Numbered from the stretch's first letter, positions 1 to 6,527 are shown. The stretch is DNA of 22,201 nt from JALZDI01 sp965653225 (GCA_965653225.1 CBFGZI010000054.1:1-22201), one strand, 5' to 3'. Made by a program: numbers and translations. The notes: generated by a model from the sequence alone, not told the origin.

Positions 1-73
1 GAGGCGTCAATCCGTCGACCCCGTCACGATGTGGGAGGGGATTGGCGCGTCACGCCGCGGCCGGGGGCGCCGG

Positions 74-79
74 TAGACT
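74..79 (+). promoter_or_regulatory. Candidate -10 element for efp-nusB
   Basis: TAGACT fits the actinobacterial TAnnnT pattern and lies 58 nt before the efp start. No convincing -35 hexamer is present 16-18 nt upstream; TTGGCG at 42-47 is too far away. The first 137 bases contain no recognisable gene end. The call rests on the -10 alone and is weak. Confidence 0.3.
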
Positions 80-137
80 CGGGGGCTGGCCCGAACCGCC
101 AGCCCGTACCACCAGCAGAGAGCAGGACACACGACGC

Positions 138-701
138 ATGGCCACCACCAACGACCTGAAGAACGGCATGGTGCTCAACCTCGACGGACAGCTGTGGACC
201 GTCCAGTGGTTCCAGCACCACAAGCCCGGCAAGGGCGGTGCCGTCGTGCGCACCAAGCTCAAGAACGTCACGTCCGGCAAAATCGTCGACAAGACGTTCA
301 ACGCCGACGTCAAGGTCGACACCGCCAACGTCGACAAGCGCAGCATGACCTACCTGTACAACGACGGCGACTCGTACGTGTTCATGGACTCCACGACGTA
401 CGACCAGATCCACGTGATGCCCGACATCGTCGCCGATGCGAAGAACTTCATGCTGGAGAACCAGGAGGTCGTCCTCGCCGTGCACGAGGGCAACCCGCTC
501 TACCTCGAGCTCCCCGCGTCGGTGGAGCTGGTCGTCGAGTACACCGAGCCGGGCCTGCAGGGCGACCGCTCCACCGGCGGCACCAAGCCCGCCCGGCTGG
601 AGACCGGCCACCAGATCAACGTCCCGCTGTTCATCACCACCGGCGAGAAGATCAAGGTCGACACGCGCGACAGCAGCTATCTCGGCCGCGTGAGCAGCTG
701 A
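138..701 (+). CDS. efp: Elongation factor P
   Basis: The product is 187 aa, the usual EF-P length. EF-P binds between the ribosomal P and E sites and relieves stalling at consecutive prolines. The N-terminal KOW-like domain starts ATTNDLKNGMVLNLDGQLW, and the beta3-beta4 loop carries the tip lysine K32 in HKPGKGG. The C-terminal OB domain ends with the family pattern LFITTGEKIKVDTRDSSYLGR. The ATG at 138 is preferred to in-frame codons further upstream because homologues start here and an AGCAGGA ribosome site lies about 10 nt before it. nusB follows 3 nt after the stop, so the two are probably cotranscribed. The loop reads PGKGG where Streptomyces and Mycobacterium proteins, from memory, have PGKGP. 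No lysine-modifying enzyme gene is in the window. Confidence 0.97.
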   Translation: MATTNDLKNGMVLNLDGQLWTVQWFQHHKPGKGGAVVRTKLKNVTSGKIVDKTFNADVKVDTANVDKRSMTYLYNDGDSYVFMDSTTYDQIHVMPDIVADAKNFMLENQEVVLAVHEGNPLYLELPASVELVVEYTEPGLQGDRSTGGTKPARLETGHQINVPLFITTGEKIKVDTRDSSYLGRVSS

Positions 702-704
702 CCG

Positions 705-1115
705 GTGGGCGCCCGCACCAAGGCGCGCAAGAGGGCGCTCGACATCCTCTTCGAGAGCGAGCTGCGCGCGGCGCCACTCGACGAGACGCTCCAGCAGCGG
801 GTCGCGGCGGGTGACCCTCCCGTCGGCGAGTACACCGTGTCCCTCGTGGAGGGCGTGGCCGCCCACCGCGAGGAGATCGACGACCTGCTCAGCCGGTACG
901 CCCAGGGCTGGACACTGTCCCGGATGCCCGCCGTCGACCGCAACATCCTCCGGATCGGGGCGTACGAGGTGCTGTTCGTCCACGATGTCCCGGACGAGGT
1001 CGCGGTGAGCGAGGCCGTCGGCCTCGCCGGCGAGCTCTCCACCGACGAGTCCCCGCCGTTCGTGAACGGCCTCCTGGCCGCCCTGGCACGTGGCAAGCCG
1101 ACGCTCTCCGGCTGA
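705..1115 (+). CDS. nusB: Transcription antitermination factor NusB
   Basis: The product is 136 aa, within the NusB range of 130-160. NusB with NusE (ribosomal protein S10) binds boxA RNA and supports antitermination on rRNA operons. The start GARTKARKRALDILFESELR is the typical arginine-rich first helix of the all-alpha NusB fold. The segment with RMPAVDRNILRIGAYEVLF and the C-terminal VSEAVGLAGELSTDESPPFVNGLL is diagnostic. The GTG start at 705 is 3 nt after the efp stop and is the only sensible start, since it begins at the conserved first helix. The efp-nusB pairing is common in actinobacteria. No terminator is obvious after the stop; the next gene has its own promoter. Confidence 0.95.
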   Translation: MGARTKARKRALDILFESELRAAPLDETLQQRVAAGDPPVGEYTVSLVEGVAAHREEIDDLLSRYAQGWTLSRMPAVDRNILRIGAYEVLFVHDVPDEVAVSEAVGLAGELSTDESPPFVNGLLAALARGKPTLSG

Positions 1116-1118
1116 GAC

Positions 1119-1162
1119 GTTGTGGACAACGGCCGTCGCGACATTAGGGTGTTGTCGACGAC
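1119..1162. promoter_or_regulatory. Two near-palindromic operator-like elements bracketing the transporter promoter
   Basis: GTTGTGGACAAC (1119-1130) and GTTGTCGACGAC (1151-1162) are two similar 12-bp dyads starting exactly 32 bp apart, about three helical turns. The first overlaps the candidate -35 and the second follows the candidate -10. That geometry would suit a dimeric repressor. The first also contains TTGTCCACA on the minus strand (1121-1129), the Streptomyces DnaA-box sequence. No regulator gene lies beside the cassette to support either reading. Confidence 0.3.
1123..1150 (+). promoter_or_regulatory. Promoter of the osmoprotectant transporter operon
   Basis: A -35-like TGGACA (1123-1128, 5 of 6 to TTGACA) and a -10-like TAGGGT (1145-1150) are 16 nt apart. 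Transcription would start near 1156, just before a strong ribosome site GGAAGGAA (1163-1170) and the ATG at 1175. It lies in the only gap between nusB and the permease gene. Confidence 0.45.
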
Positions 1163-1174
1163 GGAAGGAAACCC

Positions 1175-1822
1175 ATGAGCTTCTGGGAGTACCTCCAGGA
1201 CCGCCAGGACCTCCTGGTGTTCCTGGGTTTCATGCATCTCAGCATGGTCGTGCAGTGCTTGGTCGTGGCGACCGTGATCGCGCTCGTGCTGGCCGCGCTC
1301 GCCTACCGCAACGAAACGGCGGTCAGCATCGCGAACGCGGTGAGTGCCGCCGGGCTCACCGTCCCGTCGTTCGCACTGCTGGCCATTCTCGTCGCCGCGA
1401 CCGGGTTCGGCATCGCCCCCGCCGTGATCGCCCTGACCTTCTACGCGGTCCTCCCGATCCTGCGCAACAGCGTGGTCGGGCTCGCCGGGGTCGACAGCAC
1501 GCTGGTCGACGCGGCCCAGGGCATGGGCATGGGCCGGATGCGCATCCTCACCAGGGTGGAGCTGCCGCTGGCCTGGCCCGTGGTGCTCGCCGGTGTACGG
1601 GTCTCCAGCGCGATGATCATGGGCATCGCCGCCATCACGGCCTTCGTCCAGGGCGCCGGCCTCGGCGGCGAGATCTTCTCCGGGCTGTCGCGGCTCGGCG
1701 GCGCCAACGCCCTGAACTCCACGCTCGCGGGCACCCTCGGCATCGCCGTGCTCGCCCTGATACTCGACCTCGCACTGCGTGGCGTCGGCCGACTCACCAC
1801 CTCGAAAGGGATCCGTGCCTGA
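1175..1822 (+). CDS. Osmoprotectant (glycine betaine/choline-type) ABC transporter permease, first subunit
   Basis: This 215-aa integral membrane protein has about five to six hydrophobic segments across residues 15-210 (binding-protein-dependent transport permease fold). The cytoplasmic EAA loop at about residues 112-140 reads DAAQGMGMGRMRILTRVELP, the coupling helix that contacts the ATPase. The family is the OpuC/ProWZ type that imports glycine betaine, choline or carnitine for osmoprotection; the true substrate cannot be told from sequence. The start has GGAAGGAA 4 nt upstream of the ATG. It is the first gene of a four-gene operon that also encodes the ATPase, a second permease and a lipoprotein binding protein. 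Expression is likely tied to osmotic stress, but no known osmotic regulator site is recognisable. Confidence 0.9.
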   Translation: MSFWEYLQDRQDLLVFLGFMHLSMVVQCLVVATVIALVLAALAYRNETAVSIANAVSAAGLTVPSFALLAILVAATGFGIAPAVIALTFYAVLPILRNSVVGLAGVDSTLVDAAQGMGMGRMRILTRVELPLAWPVVLAGVRVSSAMIMGIAAITAFVQGAGLGGEIFSGLSRLGGANALNSTLAGTLGIAVLALILDLALRGVGRLTTSKGIRA

Positions 1823-1823
1823 C

Positions 1824-3017
1824 ATGACCCAGACTGCTGCTGACACCGCAACGACCGAGCATGTCACCCACGGCGTGGACATCGAGCTGGTCGACGTCAC
1901 CAAGCGCTACCCCGGCCAGCAGGAGGCGGCGGTCAACAACGTCTCCATGCGCATCCCGGCGGGGGAGATCGTCGTCCTCGTGGGCCCGTCGGGCTGCGGC
2001 AAGACCACGACCATGAAGATGATCAACCGGCTGATCGAGCCCACGGACGGCAAGATCCTGCTCGACGGCGACAACGTGATCGAGCGCGACGTCGACGACC
2101 TCCGTCGCCACATCGGCTACGTGATCCAGGCCGGTGGCCTGTTCCCGCACATGACCGTGGCCCAGAACGTCGGCATGGTCCCGGGGCTGCTCGGCTGGGA
2201 CAAGCAGCGCACGACCGCCCGGGTCGACGAGATGCTCGACCTCGTCGGCCTCGAGCCCTCCGCGTTCCGGTCCCGCTACCCGCGCCAGCTGTCCGGTGGC
2301 CAGCAGCAGCGTGTCGGCGTCGCCCGCGCTCTCGCGGCAGACCCGCCCGTCCTGCTGATGGACGAGCCGTTCGGTGCGGTCGACCCGATCACCCGGGCCC
2401 GGCTGCAGGACGAGCTGATCCGGCTGCAGGACGAGCTGGGCAAGACGATCGTGTTCGTCACCCACGACTTCGACGAGGCGGTCAAGCTCGGCGACCGGAT
2501 CGCCGTGCTCGCCCAGGGGTCGCGCATCGTGCAGTACGACACGCCGGCCGAGATCCTCACCAACCCCGCAGACGACTACGTGTCGGAGTTCGTCGGTGCC
2601 GGTGCCGCGCTCAAGCAGCTGACGCTGACCCGCGTTCGTGACGTCGAGCTCGACGAGGCGGTCACGGTGTCGGTCGGCGGAGACGCCGCCGACGCAGCGC
2701 AACGCGCCCGCCAGGCCGGACGAAGCCACGCGGTGCTGCTCGACGACCGAGGACGCCCGCTGCGATGGCTGTCCCTGCGCGACCTCGAGAGCGCCGGGGC
2801 GACCCAGAACAGCCGCCGAGACGACGGCCTGGAGACGGTCAGCACCGCCTCGACCCTCAACGACGCGCTCGACCAGATGCTCACGTCGAGCCACGGGGTC
2901 GTGCTGGTGTGCGGACGCGACAACGCCTACGTCGGCGCCATCCGCGTGGACACGATCATGGCCGCCATGCAGGACCAGCAGAGCTCCGCGCAGGAGCCGG
3001 CCCGGGGGAACGCGTGA
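1824..3017 (+). CDS. Osmoprotectant ABC transporter ATP-binding protein with C-terminal CBS region
   Basis: The product is 397 aa, close to ProV/OpuCA (380-400). It is the cytoplasmic ATPase of the importer. Visible motifs are Walker A GPSGCGKT (54-61), signature LSGGQ (156-160), Walker B LLMDE (177-181) and the switch histidine H214 in VTHDFDEA. A C-terminal region from about residue 265 to 385 resembles the CBS pair that senses ionic strength in OpuA/OpuC proteins; its last strand segment VGAIRVDTIMAAM is typical. The ATG at 1824 is chosen. A GTG at 1815 overlapping the permease stop is a real alternative, since GAAAGGG is 13 nt from the ATG but only 4 nt from the GTG. It couples with the permeases on either side. 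Confidence 0.93.
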   Translation: MTQTAADTATTEHVTHGVDIELVDVTKRYPGQQEAAVNNVSMRIPAGEIVVLVGPSGCGKTTTMKMINRLIEPTDGKILLDGDNVIERDVDDLRRHIGYVIQAGGLFPHMTVAQNVGMVPGLLGWDKQRTTARVDEMLDLVGLEPSAFRSRYPRQLSGGQQQRVGVARALAADPPVLLMDEPFGAVDPITRARLQDELIRLQDELGKTIVFVTHDFDEAVKLGDRIAVLAQGSRIVQYDTPAEILTNPADDYVSEFVGAGAALKQLTLTRVRDVELDEAVTVSVGGDAADAAQRARQAGRSHAVLLDDRGRPLRWLSLRDLESAGATQNSRRDDGLETVSTASTLNDALDQMLTSSHGVVLVCGRDNAYVGAIRVDTIMAAMQDQQSSAQEPARGNA

Positions 3018-3826
3018 GTAGTGACACGAGCACGCTGACCGAGCACCGCGGACCGGAGACCGAGCCCGCCGAGCCCGAACGCACGAAGAGGCGCAGAGGG
3101 GCGGACATCCCGATCGCGGCGCTCGTCGTGCAACCGCTGGCGGTGCTCGTCGCGGTGGCGGCGGTGGTCATCTACGTGGCCACGGCCGACCTCAACTCGA
3201 CCGAGAGCGTCCAGCTGAACCTCGCCAACCTGTGGAGCCTGACGGTCGCCCACATGAAGCTCACGCTCGTGACCGGGCTGATCGTGGTCGTGGTGGCTGT
3301 CTGTCTGGGCATCCTGATGACCCGTCCGCGGGCACGCGGCGCCCGACCCTTCGTCGTCGCCGTTGCCAACCTCGGCCAGGCGGCACCGGCGGTCGGCCTG
3401 CTGGTGCTCGCCACCACCCTGATCGGGATCGGCTTCAAGACCGCGGTGGTCGCGTTGGCGCTGTACGGCGCGCTGCCGACACTGCTCAACACCATGACCG
3501 GGCTCGAGCAGGTGGACCGCAACCTGGTCGAGGCCGGCCGCGGCATGGGCATGTCCGCCAGGAAGACGCTGACGCGGGTCGAGCTGCCGCTTGCCACCCC
3601 GGTGATCCTCACCGGGATCCGGCTGTCGCTGGTGCTCATCGTCGGTACCGCGGCCCTGGCGTCCTTCATCGGTGCGCCCACGCTGGGCCAGCTGATCATC
3701 ACCGGCGTCAACCTGCAGCTGAACAACGTGCTCGTCGTCGGCGCGATCCTCATCGCCGCACTCGCCCTGCTCGTCGACTGGCTCGGTCGCGTCTTCGAGC
3801 TGGTCGCGCGTCCGAAGGGACTTTGA
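3014..3826 (+). CDS. Osmoprotectant ABC transporter permease, second subunit
   Basis: This is a 270-aa membrane protein starting at a GTG that overlaps the ATPase stop by 4 nt (GTGA). The first 35 or so residues are hydrophilic and rich in Glu, Pro and Arg. A first hydrophobic helix follows at about 37-60, then the permease core. The EAA loop near 173-201 reads EAGRGMGMSARKTLTRVELP and is nearly the same as in the first permease, so the two probably form a heterodimeric channel. A long in-frame open stretch exists upstream inside the ATPase gene, but it does not resemble a permease, so the overlap GTG is the right start. The next gene begins at the last base of its stop codon. Confidence 0.92.
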   Translation: MSSDTSTLTEHRGPETEPAEPERTKRRRGADIPIAALVVQPLAVLVAVAAVVIYVATADLNSTESVQLNLANLWSLTVAHMKLTLVTGLIVVVVAVCLGILMTRPRARGARPFVVAVANLGQAAPAVGLLVLATTLIGIGFKTAVVALALYGALPTLLNTMTGLEQVDRNLVEAGRGMGMSARKTLTRVELPLATPVILTGIRLSLVLIVGTAALASFIGAPTLGQLIITGVNLQLNNVLVVGAILIAALALLVDWLGRVFELVARPKGL

Positions 3827-4866
3827 TGAACCGGAGTTACACCACGAGACTGAGCCGAGGGCGTACGCACGCCCGGCGCACGCACACCCGGCGCGCGCGC
3901 CGCGTCGCGGGCCTGGTCGCCGGTCTGGCGCTCTGTGCGCTGGTCCCTGCCTGCGGGCTGCAGAGCGCCAACGCGTTCATCGCGCCTGCAGGGCCTGCCA
4001 AGATCAAGCCGGTCCCGGCGCTCAACGGCGTCCAGGTCACCGTGGGCAGCAAGAACTTCACCGAGCAGCTCATCCTGGGCAAGATGGCCGAGACCATCTT
4101 CCAGGTCATGGGCGCCGACGTGCAGGACAAGACCAACCTGGCCGGCAGCGTCGCCACCAGGCAGGCGCAGCTGTCCGGCGACATCGACATGGCGTGGGAG
4201 TACACCGGCACCGCGTGGATCACCTACATGGGCCACACCAAGCCCATACCGGGACGAATCCCGCAGTGGAAGGCGGTGGCGAAGGAGGACCTCAAGCAGA
4301 ACCAGATCGTCTGGCTCAAGCCGGCGCCGATGAACAACACCTACGCCTTCGCCACACCCGTGGAGACGCAGAAGAAGCTCGGGATCACCAAGCTGTCGCA
4401 GCTGAAGCAGCTGCCGGTCAGCGAGCGCACGTTCTGCGTCGAGTCCGAGTTCTACAGCCGTTCCGACGGCTTCAAGCCGATGCTGGAGAAGTACGGCATG
4501 GAGCTCGGCAAGGACGTGCCCCGCAGCAACGTCACCGTCCTCGACACCGGCGTCGTCTACTCGGTCACCGACAAGGGCGGGGTCTGCAACTTCGGCGAGG
4601 TGTTCACCACCGACGGGCGCATCCTCTCCCTCAACCTGGCGGTGCTGCGCGACGATCGGCAGTTCTTCCCGCTGTACAACGTGGCCGCCAACTTCGACGA
4701 GGGCTTCATCAAGAAGTACCCGCAGGTCCGCAAGGTGTTCGAGATGGTGAGCAAGCAGATCACCACGCAGACCATGCTCCGGCTGAACGCGAAGGTCGAC
4801 GTCGACGGCGCCGACCCGGCGCTGGTGGCCCGCGACTGGCTGCGGCAGAAGGGCTTCGTAAGCTAG
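3826..4866 (+). CDS. Osmoprotectant ABC transporter substrate-binding lipoprotein
   Basis: The product is 346 aa. An unusually long Arg/His/Thr-rich N-terminal region (residues 8-26) precedes a hydrophobic core (27-41) and a lipobox ending VPAC, with acylated Cys43, so it should be anchored on the outer face of the membrane. The mature part, from about residue 68, is an OpuAC-type domain beginning VTVGSKNFTEQLILGKMAE. It contains the WEYTGTAW segment typical of betaine/choline-binding proteins, with aromatic residues that would cage a quaternary amine. GAAGGGA (3814-3820) is placed well for the ATG, which overlaps the upstream stop by one base. The N-region contains a 15-bp tandem duplication. 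Substrate preference among betaine, choline, carnitine and proline betaine is open. Confidence 0.92.
   Translation: MNRSYTTRLSRGRTHARRTHTRRARRVAGLVAGLALCALVPACGLQSANAFIAPAGPAKIKPVPALNGVQVTVGSKNFTEQLILGKMAETIFQVMGADVQDKTNLAGSVATRQAQLSGDIDMAWEYTGTAWITYMGHTKPIPGRIPQWKAVAKEDLKQNQIVWLKPAPMNNTYAFATPVETQKKLGITKLSQLKQLPVSERTFCVESEFYSRSDGFKPMLEKYGMELGKDVPRSNVTVLDTGVVYSVTDKGGVCNFGEVFTTDGRILSLNLAVLRDDRQFFPLYNVAANFDEGFIKKYPQVRKVFEMVSKQITTQTMLRLNAKVDVDGADPALVARDWLRQKGFVS
3866..3893 (+). repeat. 15-bp tandem duplication in the signal peptide of the binding protein
   Basis: CGCACGCCCGGCG (3866-3878) recurs as CGCACACCCGGCG (3881-3893), a 15-bp period with one mismatch over 13 bases. It encodes RTHAR followed by RTHTR and lengthens the positive n-region of the lipoprotein signal without shifting the frame. 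Confidence 0.7.
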
Positions 4867-4940
4867 GCGGCCCCGGCAGCCCCGGCAGCCTCGTACTTAC
4901 AGGCCGCCCCGCACGCCGCCCACACGGACCCAGAACGCGA

Positions 4941-4975
4941 AGGAGCCCTCCCCGTCCAGGACGAGGAGGGCTCCT
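4941..4975. terminator. Bidirectional stem-loop terminator between the transporter operon and bldD
   Basis: AGGAGCCCTCC (4941-4951) pairs perfectly with GGAGGGCTCCT (4965-4975), an 11-bp stem with a 13-nt loop. It lies between convergent genes ending at 4866 (plus) and 4998 (minus). There is no T-run on either side, as is common for actinobacterial intrinsic terminators. Confidence 0.75.
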
Positions 4976-4997
4976 GCGTTGACCTAGCTCTGCTCCG

Positions 4998-5528
4998 TCA
5001 GCTCACCGAGGCGCTGTGGTTGTCCGACTGCTGGTCGGCCTGCGGCGAGCGGCCCGGGTCGGGACGAAGCACCCCCCAGGACACGAACCGGTCGGCGAGC
5101 ACGCTGGCCGGCTCGTTGTAGATCACCGCGAGCGTGCGCAGGTCGTCCTCACGAATGGTGAGCACACGACCGTTGTAGTCGCCGCGCTGGGCCTGGATGG
5201 TGGCGGTGAAGCGGCCGAGCAGCGCGGCCTCCTCGATGTCGATCGAGGCCAGGCGCTCGAGGTCGAGCACGAGGCGGTGCGGCCGCTCGCTGGCGGGGCC
5301 GATCTGCGAGCCGCCGGGCAGCAGCTCGTGCACCGGCACTCCGTAGAAGTCGGCGAGCTCGAAGAGCCGCTGGACCGTGACGGCGCGGTCCCCGCGCTCG
5401 TACGACCCCACGACCACGGCCTTCCAGCGGCCGTGCGAGCGCTGCTCGACTCCGTGCAGTGACAGTCCCTGCTGCTGGCGGATGGCTCTCAGCTTGGCGC
5501 CGAGTGCCTTTGCGTATTCCTGTGGCAT
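4998..5528 (-). CDS. bldD: Developmental regulator BldD, c-di-GMP-binding transcription factor
   Basis: The product is 176 aa and nearly matches Streptomyces BldD through the DNA-binding domain. That N-terminal XRE-type helix-turn-helix (residues 5-70) includes SLHGVEQRSHGRWKAVVVGS and YERGDRAVTVQRLFELADFY. The C-terminal domain keeps the c-di-GMP signature RGD (115-117), eight residues, then REDD (126-129); Streptomyces has RQDD, from memory, and the needed Arg and Asp are retained. In Streptomyces, tetrameric c-di-GMP bridges two C-terminal domains and BldD represses sporulation genes. A ribosome site GGGGAGG lies 6 nt before the ATG. It is transcribed divergently from the pyr operon and convergently with the transporter operon. 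Upstream operator-like elements suggest self-regulation. The role in a non-sporulating host would differ and cannot be inferred here. Confidence 0.96.
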   Translation of the reverse strand: MPQEYAKALGAKLRAIRQQQGLSLHGVEQRSHGRWKAVVVGSYERGDRAVTVQRLFELADFYGVPVHELLPGGSQIGPASERPHRLVLDLERLASIDIEEAALLGRFTATIQAQRGDYNGRVLTIREDDLRTLAVIYNEPASVLADRFVSWGVLRPDPGRSPQADQQSDNHSASVS

Positions 5529-5578
5529 TGGTGCCTCCCCCCGGTAGGCGTGAACGCCGGTGCGGGCTCGGTAGTTGG

Positions 5579-5591
5579 TGACAGAGTGTGA
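5579..5591. promoter_or_regulatory. BldD box-like site I
   Basis: TGACAGAGTGTGA fits the published 13-bp core TnACnC(A/T)GnGTnA (recalled, not looked up) at all but one fixed position, where G replaces C. It lies about 50 nt upstream of the bldD start and would overlap the start of transcription if the -10 at 5594-5599 is real. Confidence 0.55.
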
Positions 5592-5593
5592 CT

Positions 5594-5599
5594 ACCGTA
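5594..5599 (-). promoter_or_regulatory. Candidate -10 element of bldD
   Basis: On the minus strand this reads TACGGT, a TAnnnT match. The matching -35 position (about 5617-5622) reads ACTTAC, which is poor and falls at the edge of the palindrome at 5607-5620. The call depends mainly on position between two operator-like elements. Confidence 0.3.
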
Positions 5600-5606
5600 G
5601 CAGCGC

Positions 5607-5620
5607 TTACCCCGGGGTAA
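5607..5620. promoter_or_regulatory. Perfect palindrome, BldD box-like site II
   Basis: TTACCCCGGGGTAA is a perfect 14-bp palindrome, 16 bp if the flanking C and G are included. Its arms TTACCC and GGGTAA match the recalled BldD half-sites exactly, but they are separated by two bases instead of one. It covers the presumed bldD -35 region. Confidence 0.5.
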
Positions 5621-5642
5621 GTGTGAAAGTTCGTAATTCTGA

Positions 5643-5656
5643 TGACCCGAGGGTGA
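5643..5656. promoter_or_regulatory. BldD box-like site III
   Basis: TGACCCGAGGGTGA has arms TGACCC and GGGTGA, each fitting the half-site TnACnC/GnGTnA, with a two-base spacer as in site II. It is 36 bp from the centre of site II. Confidence 0.42.
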
Positions 5657-5803
5657 CCACCACCTCCAGTGTAGACGCACCGTGAGCAGACGGTTATCCA
5701 CCGTTGCCAGATTTCCGGCCCATCCAGCGGTTGTACAGCGCGTGATGCGTGCCCGTGCCAGGCCGTTGCCGGACTGTCCCGCTCCGTGGGCGCGAGTCGC
5801 TGC

Positions 5804-5832
5804 GCGGACCGGTCGACGGCCACTGCTACGCT
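5804..5832 (+). promoter_or_regulatory. Candidate promoter of the pyr operon
   Basis: TACGCT (5827-5832) fits a -10, with GCGGAC (5804-5809) 17 nt upstream as a partial -35. Transcription would begin near 5839 and leave a leader of about 74 nt that contains the whole PyrR-binding structure. Confidence 0.4.
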
Positions 5833-5866
5833 GACGCCGCTCCCGTTGACCGGGGGCCGACGGACA

Positions 5867-5903
5867 TCCTTTAACGACCCGTCCCGTGAGGCGGAGAAGG
5901 AGG
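5867..5903 (+). ncRNA. PyrR-binding RNA stem-loop in the pyr leader, overlapping the pyrR ribosome site
   Basis: The RNA can form a lower stem UCCUU (5867-5871) with AAGGA (5897-5901). A purine-containing internal loop follows, then an upper stem CCG (5879-5881) with CGG (5892-5894), and a terminal region CCCGUGAG (5883-5890). This is the layout of the PyrR-binding loop known from pyr leaders, with the conserved GUCC..GUGAGG core. The 3' arm of the lower stem is the Shine-Dalgarno sequence AAGGAGG (5897-5903), 9 nt before the pyrR ATG. PyrR-UMP binding would therefore block translation initiation, the mechanism described for Mycobacterium smegmatis. No attenuator with a U-tract is seen. Confidence 0.75.
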
Positions 5904-5912
5904 TCGGCGGCC

Positions 5913-6527
5913 ATGACGCCTGCCCATGCTCAGTCTCTTCCCGGCGAGCGCATCGTTCTCGACGCCGCCGACATCAACCGGGCACTGACCCGCATCTCCC
6001 ACGAGATCCTCGAGCGCAACAAGGGCGCCGACGACCTGGTGCTGCTCGGCATCCCGACCCGTGGGGTCGCCCTGGCCGAGCGGATCGCCGCCCGCCTCGG
6101 CACCGCCGAGGGTGTCCGGGTCCCGGTGGGCTCCCTCGACGCCACCATGTACCGCGACGACCTCCGGCTGCGGCCCGCCCGCGCGCTCGAGCACACCGAG
6201 ATCCCCGACTGCGGCGTCGACGGCAGGGTCGTCGTGCTGGTCGACGACGTGCTGTTCAGCGGCCGCACCGTCCGGGCCGCCCTCGACGCGCTCAACGACG
6301 TCGGCCGGCCGCACGCCGTGCGGCTGGCCACCCTGGTCGACCGCGGCCACCGCGAGCTGCCGATCCGGGCCGACTTCGTCGGCAAGAACCTCCCCACCTC
6401 GCTCGCGGAGAAGGTGCGGGTGCTGCTCGAGGAGTACGACGGGCGCGACTGCGTCCTGATCACCGAGGGTTCGGAACCGGCAGCCGCTCCCGCCGACACG
6501 ACCACGAGGACGGGGGCCGGACGATGA
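5913..6527 (+). CDS. pyrR: Bifunctional pyr operon regulator / uracil phosphoribosyltransferase PyrR
   Basis: The product is 204 aa, slightly longer than the usual 180-190 because of an Ala/Thr-rich tail. PyrR senses UMP and PRPP and binds the pyr leader RNA; it can also make UMP from uracil. The N-terminal region runs LDAADINRALTRISHEILER. The PRPP-binding loop reads VVLVDDVLFSGRTVRAALDA, where most relatives have DDVLYTGRT; the two acidic residues and the Gly-Arg-Thr are kept. The RNA-binding region around VGKNLPTS is also present. The ATG at 5913 is chosen over a GTG at 5886, because the GTG lies inside the leader hairpin and the ATG has AAGGAGG upstream. The stop overlaps the pyrB start (ATGA). 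Confidence 0.95.
   Translation: MTPAHAQSLPGERIVLDAADINRALTRISHEILERNKGADDLVLLGIPTRGVALAERIAARLGTAEGVRVPVGSLDATMYRDDLRLRPARALEHTEIPDCGVDGRVVVLVDDVLFSGRTVRAALDALNDVGRPHAVRLATLVDRGHRELPIRADFVGKNLPTSLAEKVRVLLEEYDGRDCVLITEGSEPAAAPADTTTRTGAGR

Larger units (their letters stand above)
5529..5912. other. Divergent intergenic region between bldD and pyrR
   Basis: These 384 nt hold no gene. The bldD-proximal half contains the bldD ribosome site, a weak candidate -10 and three BldD-box-like elements. The pyrR-proximal half contains a candidate promoter near 5804-5832 and the PyrR-binding leader structure at 5867-5903. I see nothing clear in 5660-5800. Confidence 0.85.

Noticed and set aside
1..137. End of an upstream gene at the left edge
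   Set aside because: No frame shows recognisable protein sequence over these bases; the stretch is better read as the efp leader and promoter region.
5694..5702. DnaA-box-like TTATCCACC in the bldD-pyrR gap
   Set aside because: A single copy with a mismatch in the last base and no neighbouring boxes or AT-rich region; not an origin and probably chance.
5886..5912. GTG 5886 as start of pyrR
   Set aside because: It lies inside the leader hairpin with no ribosome site and would add an Arg-rich tail absent from homologues; ATG 5913 has AAGGAGG.
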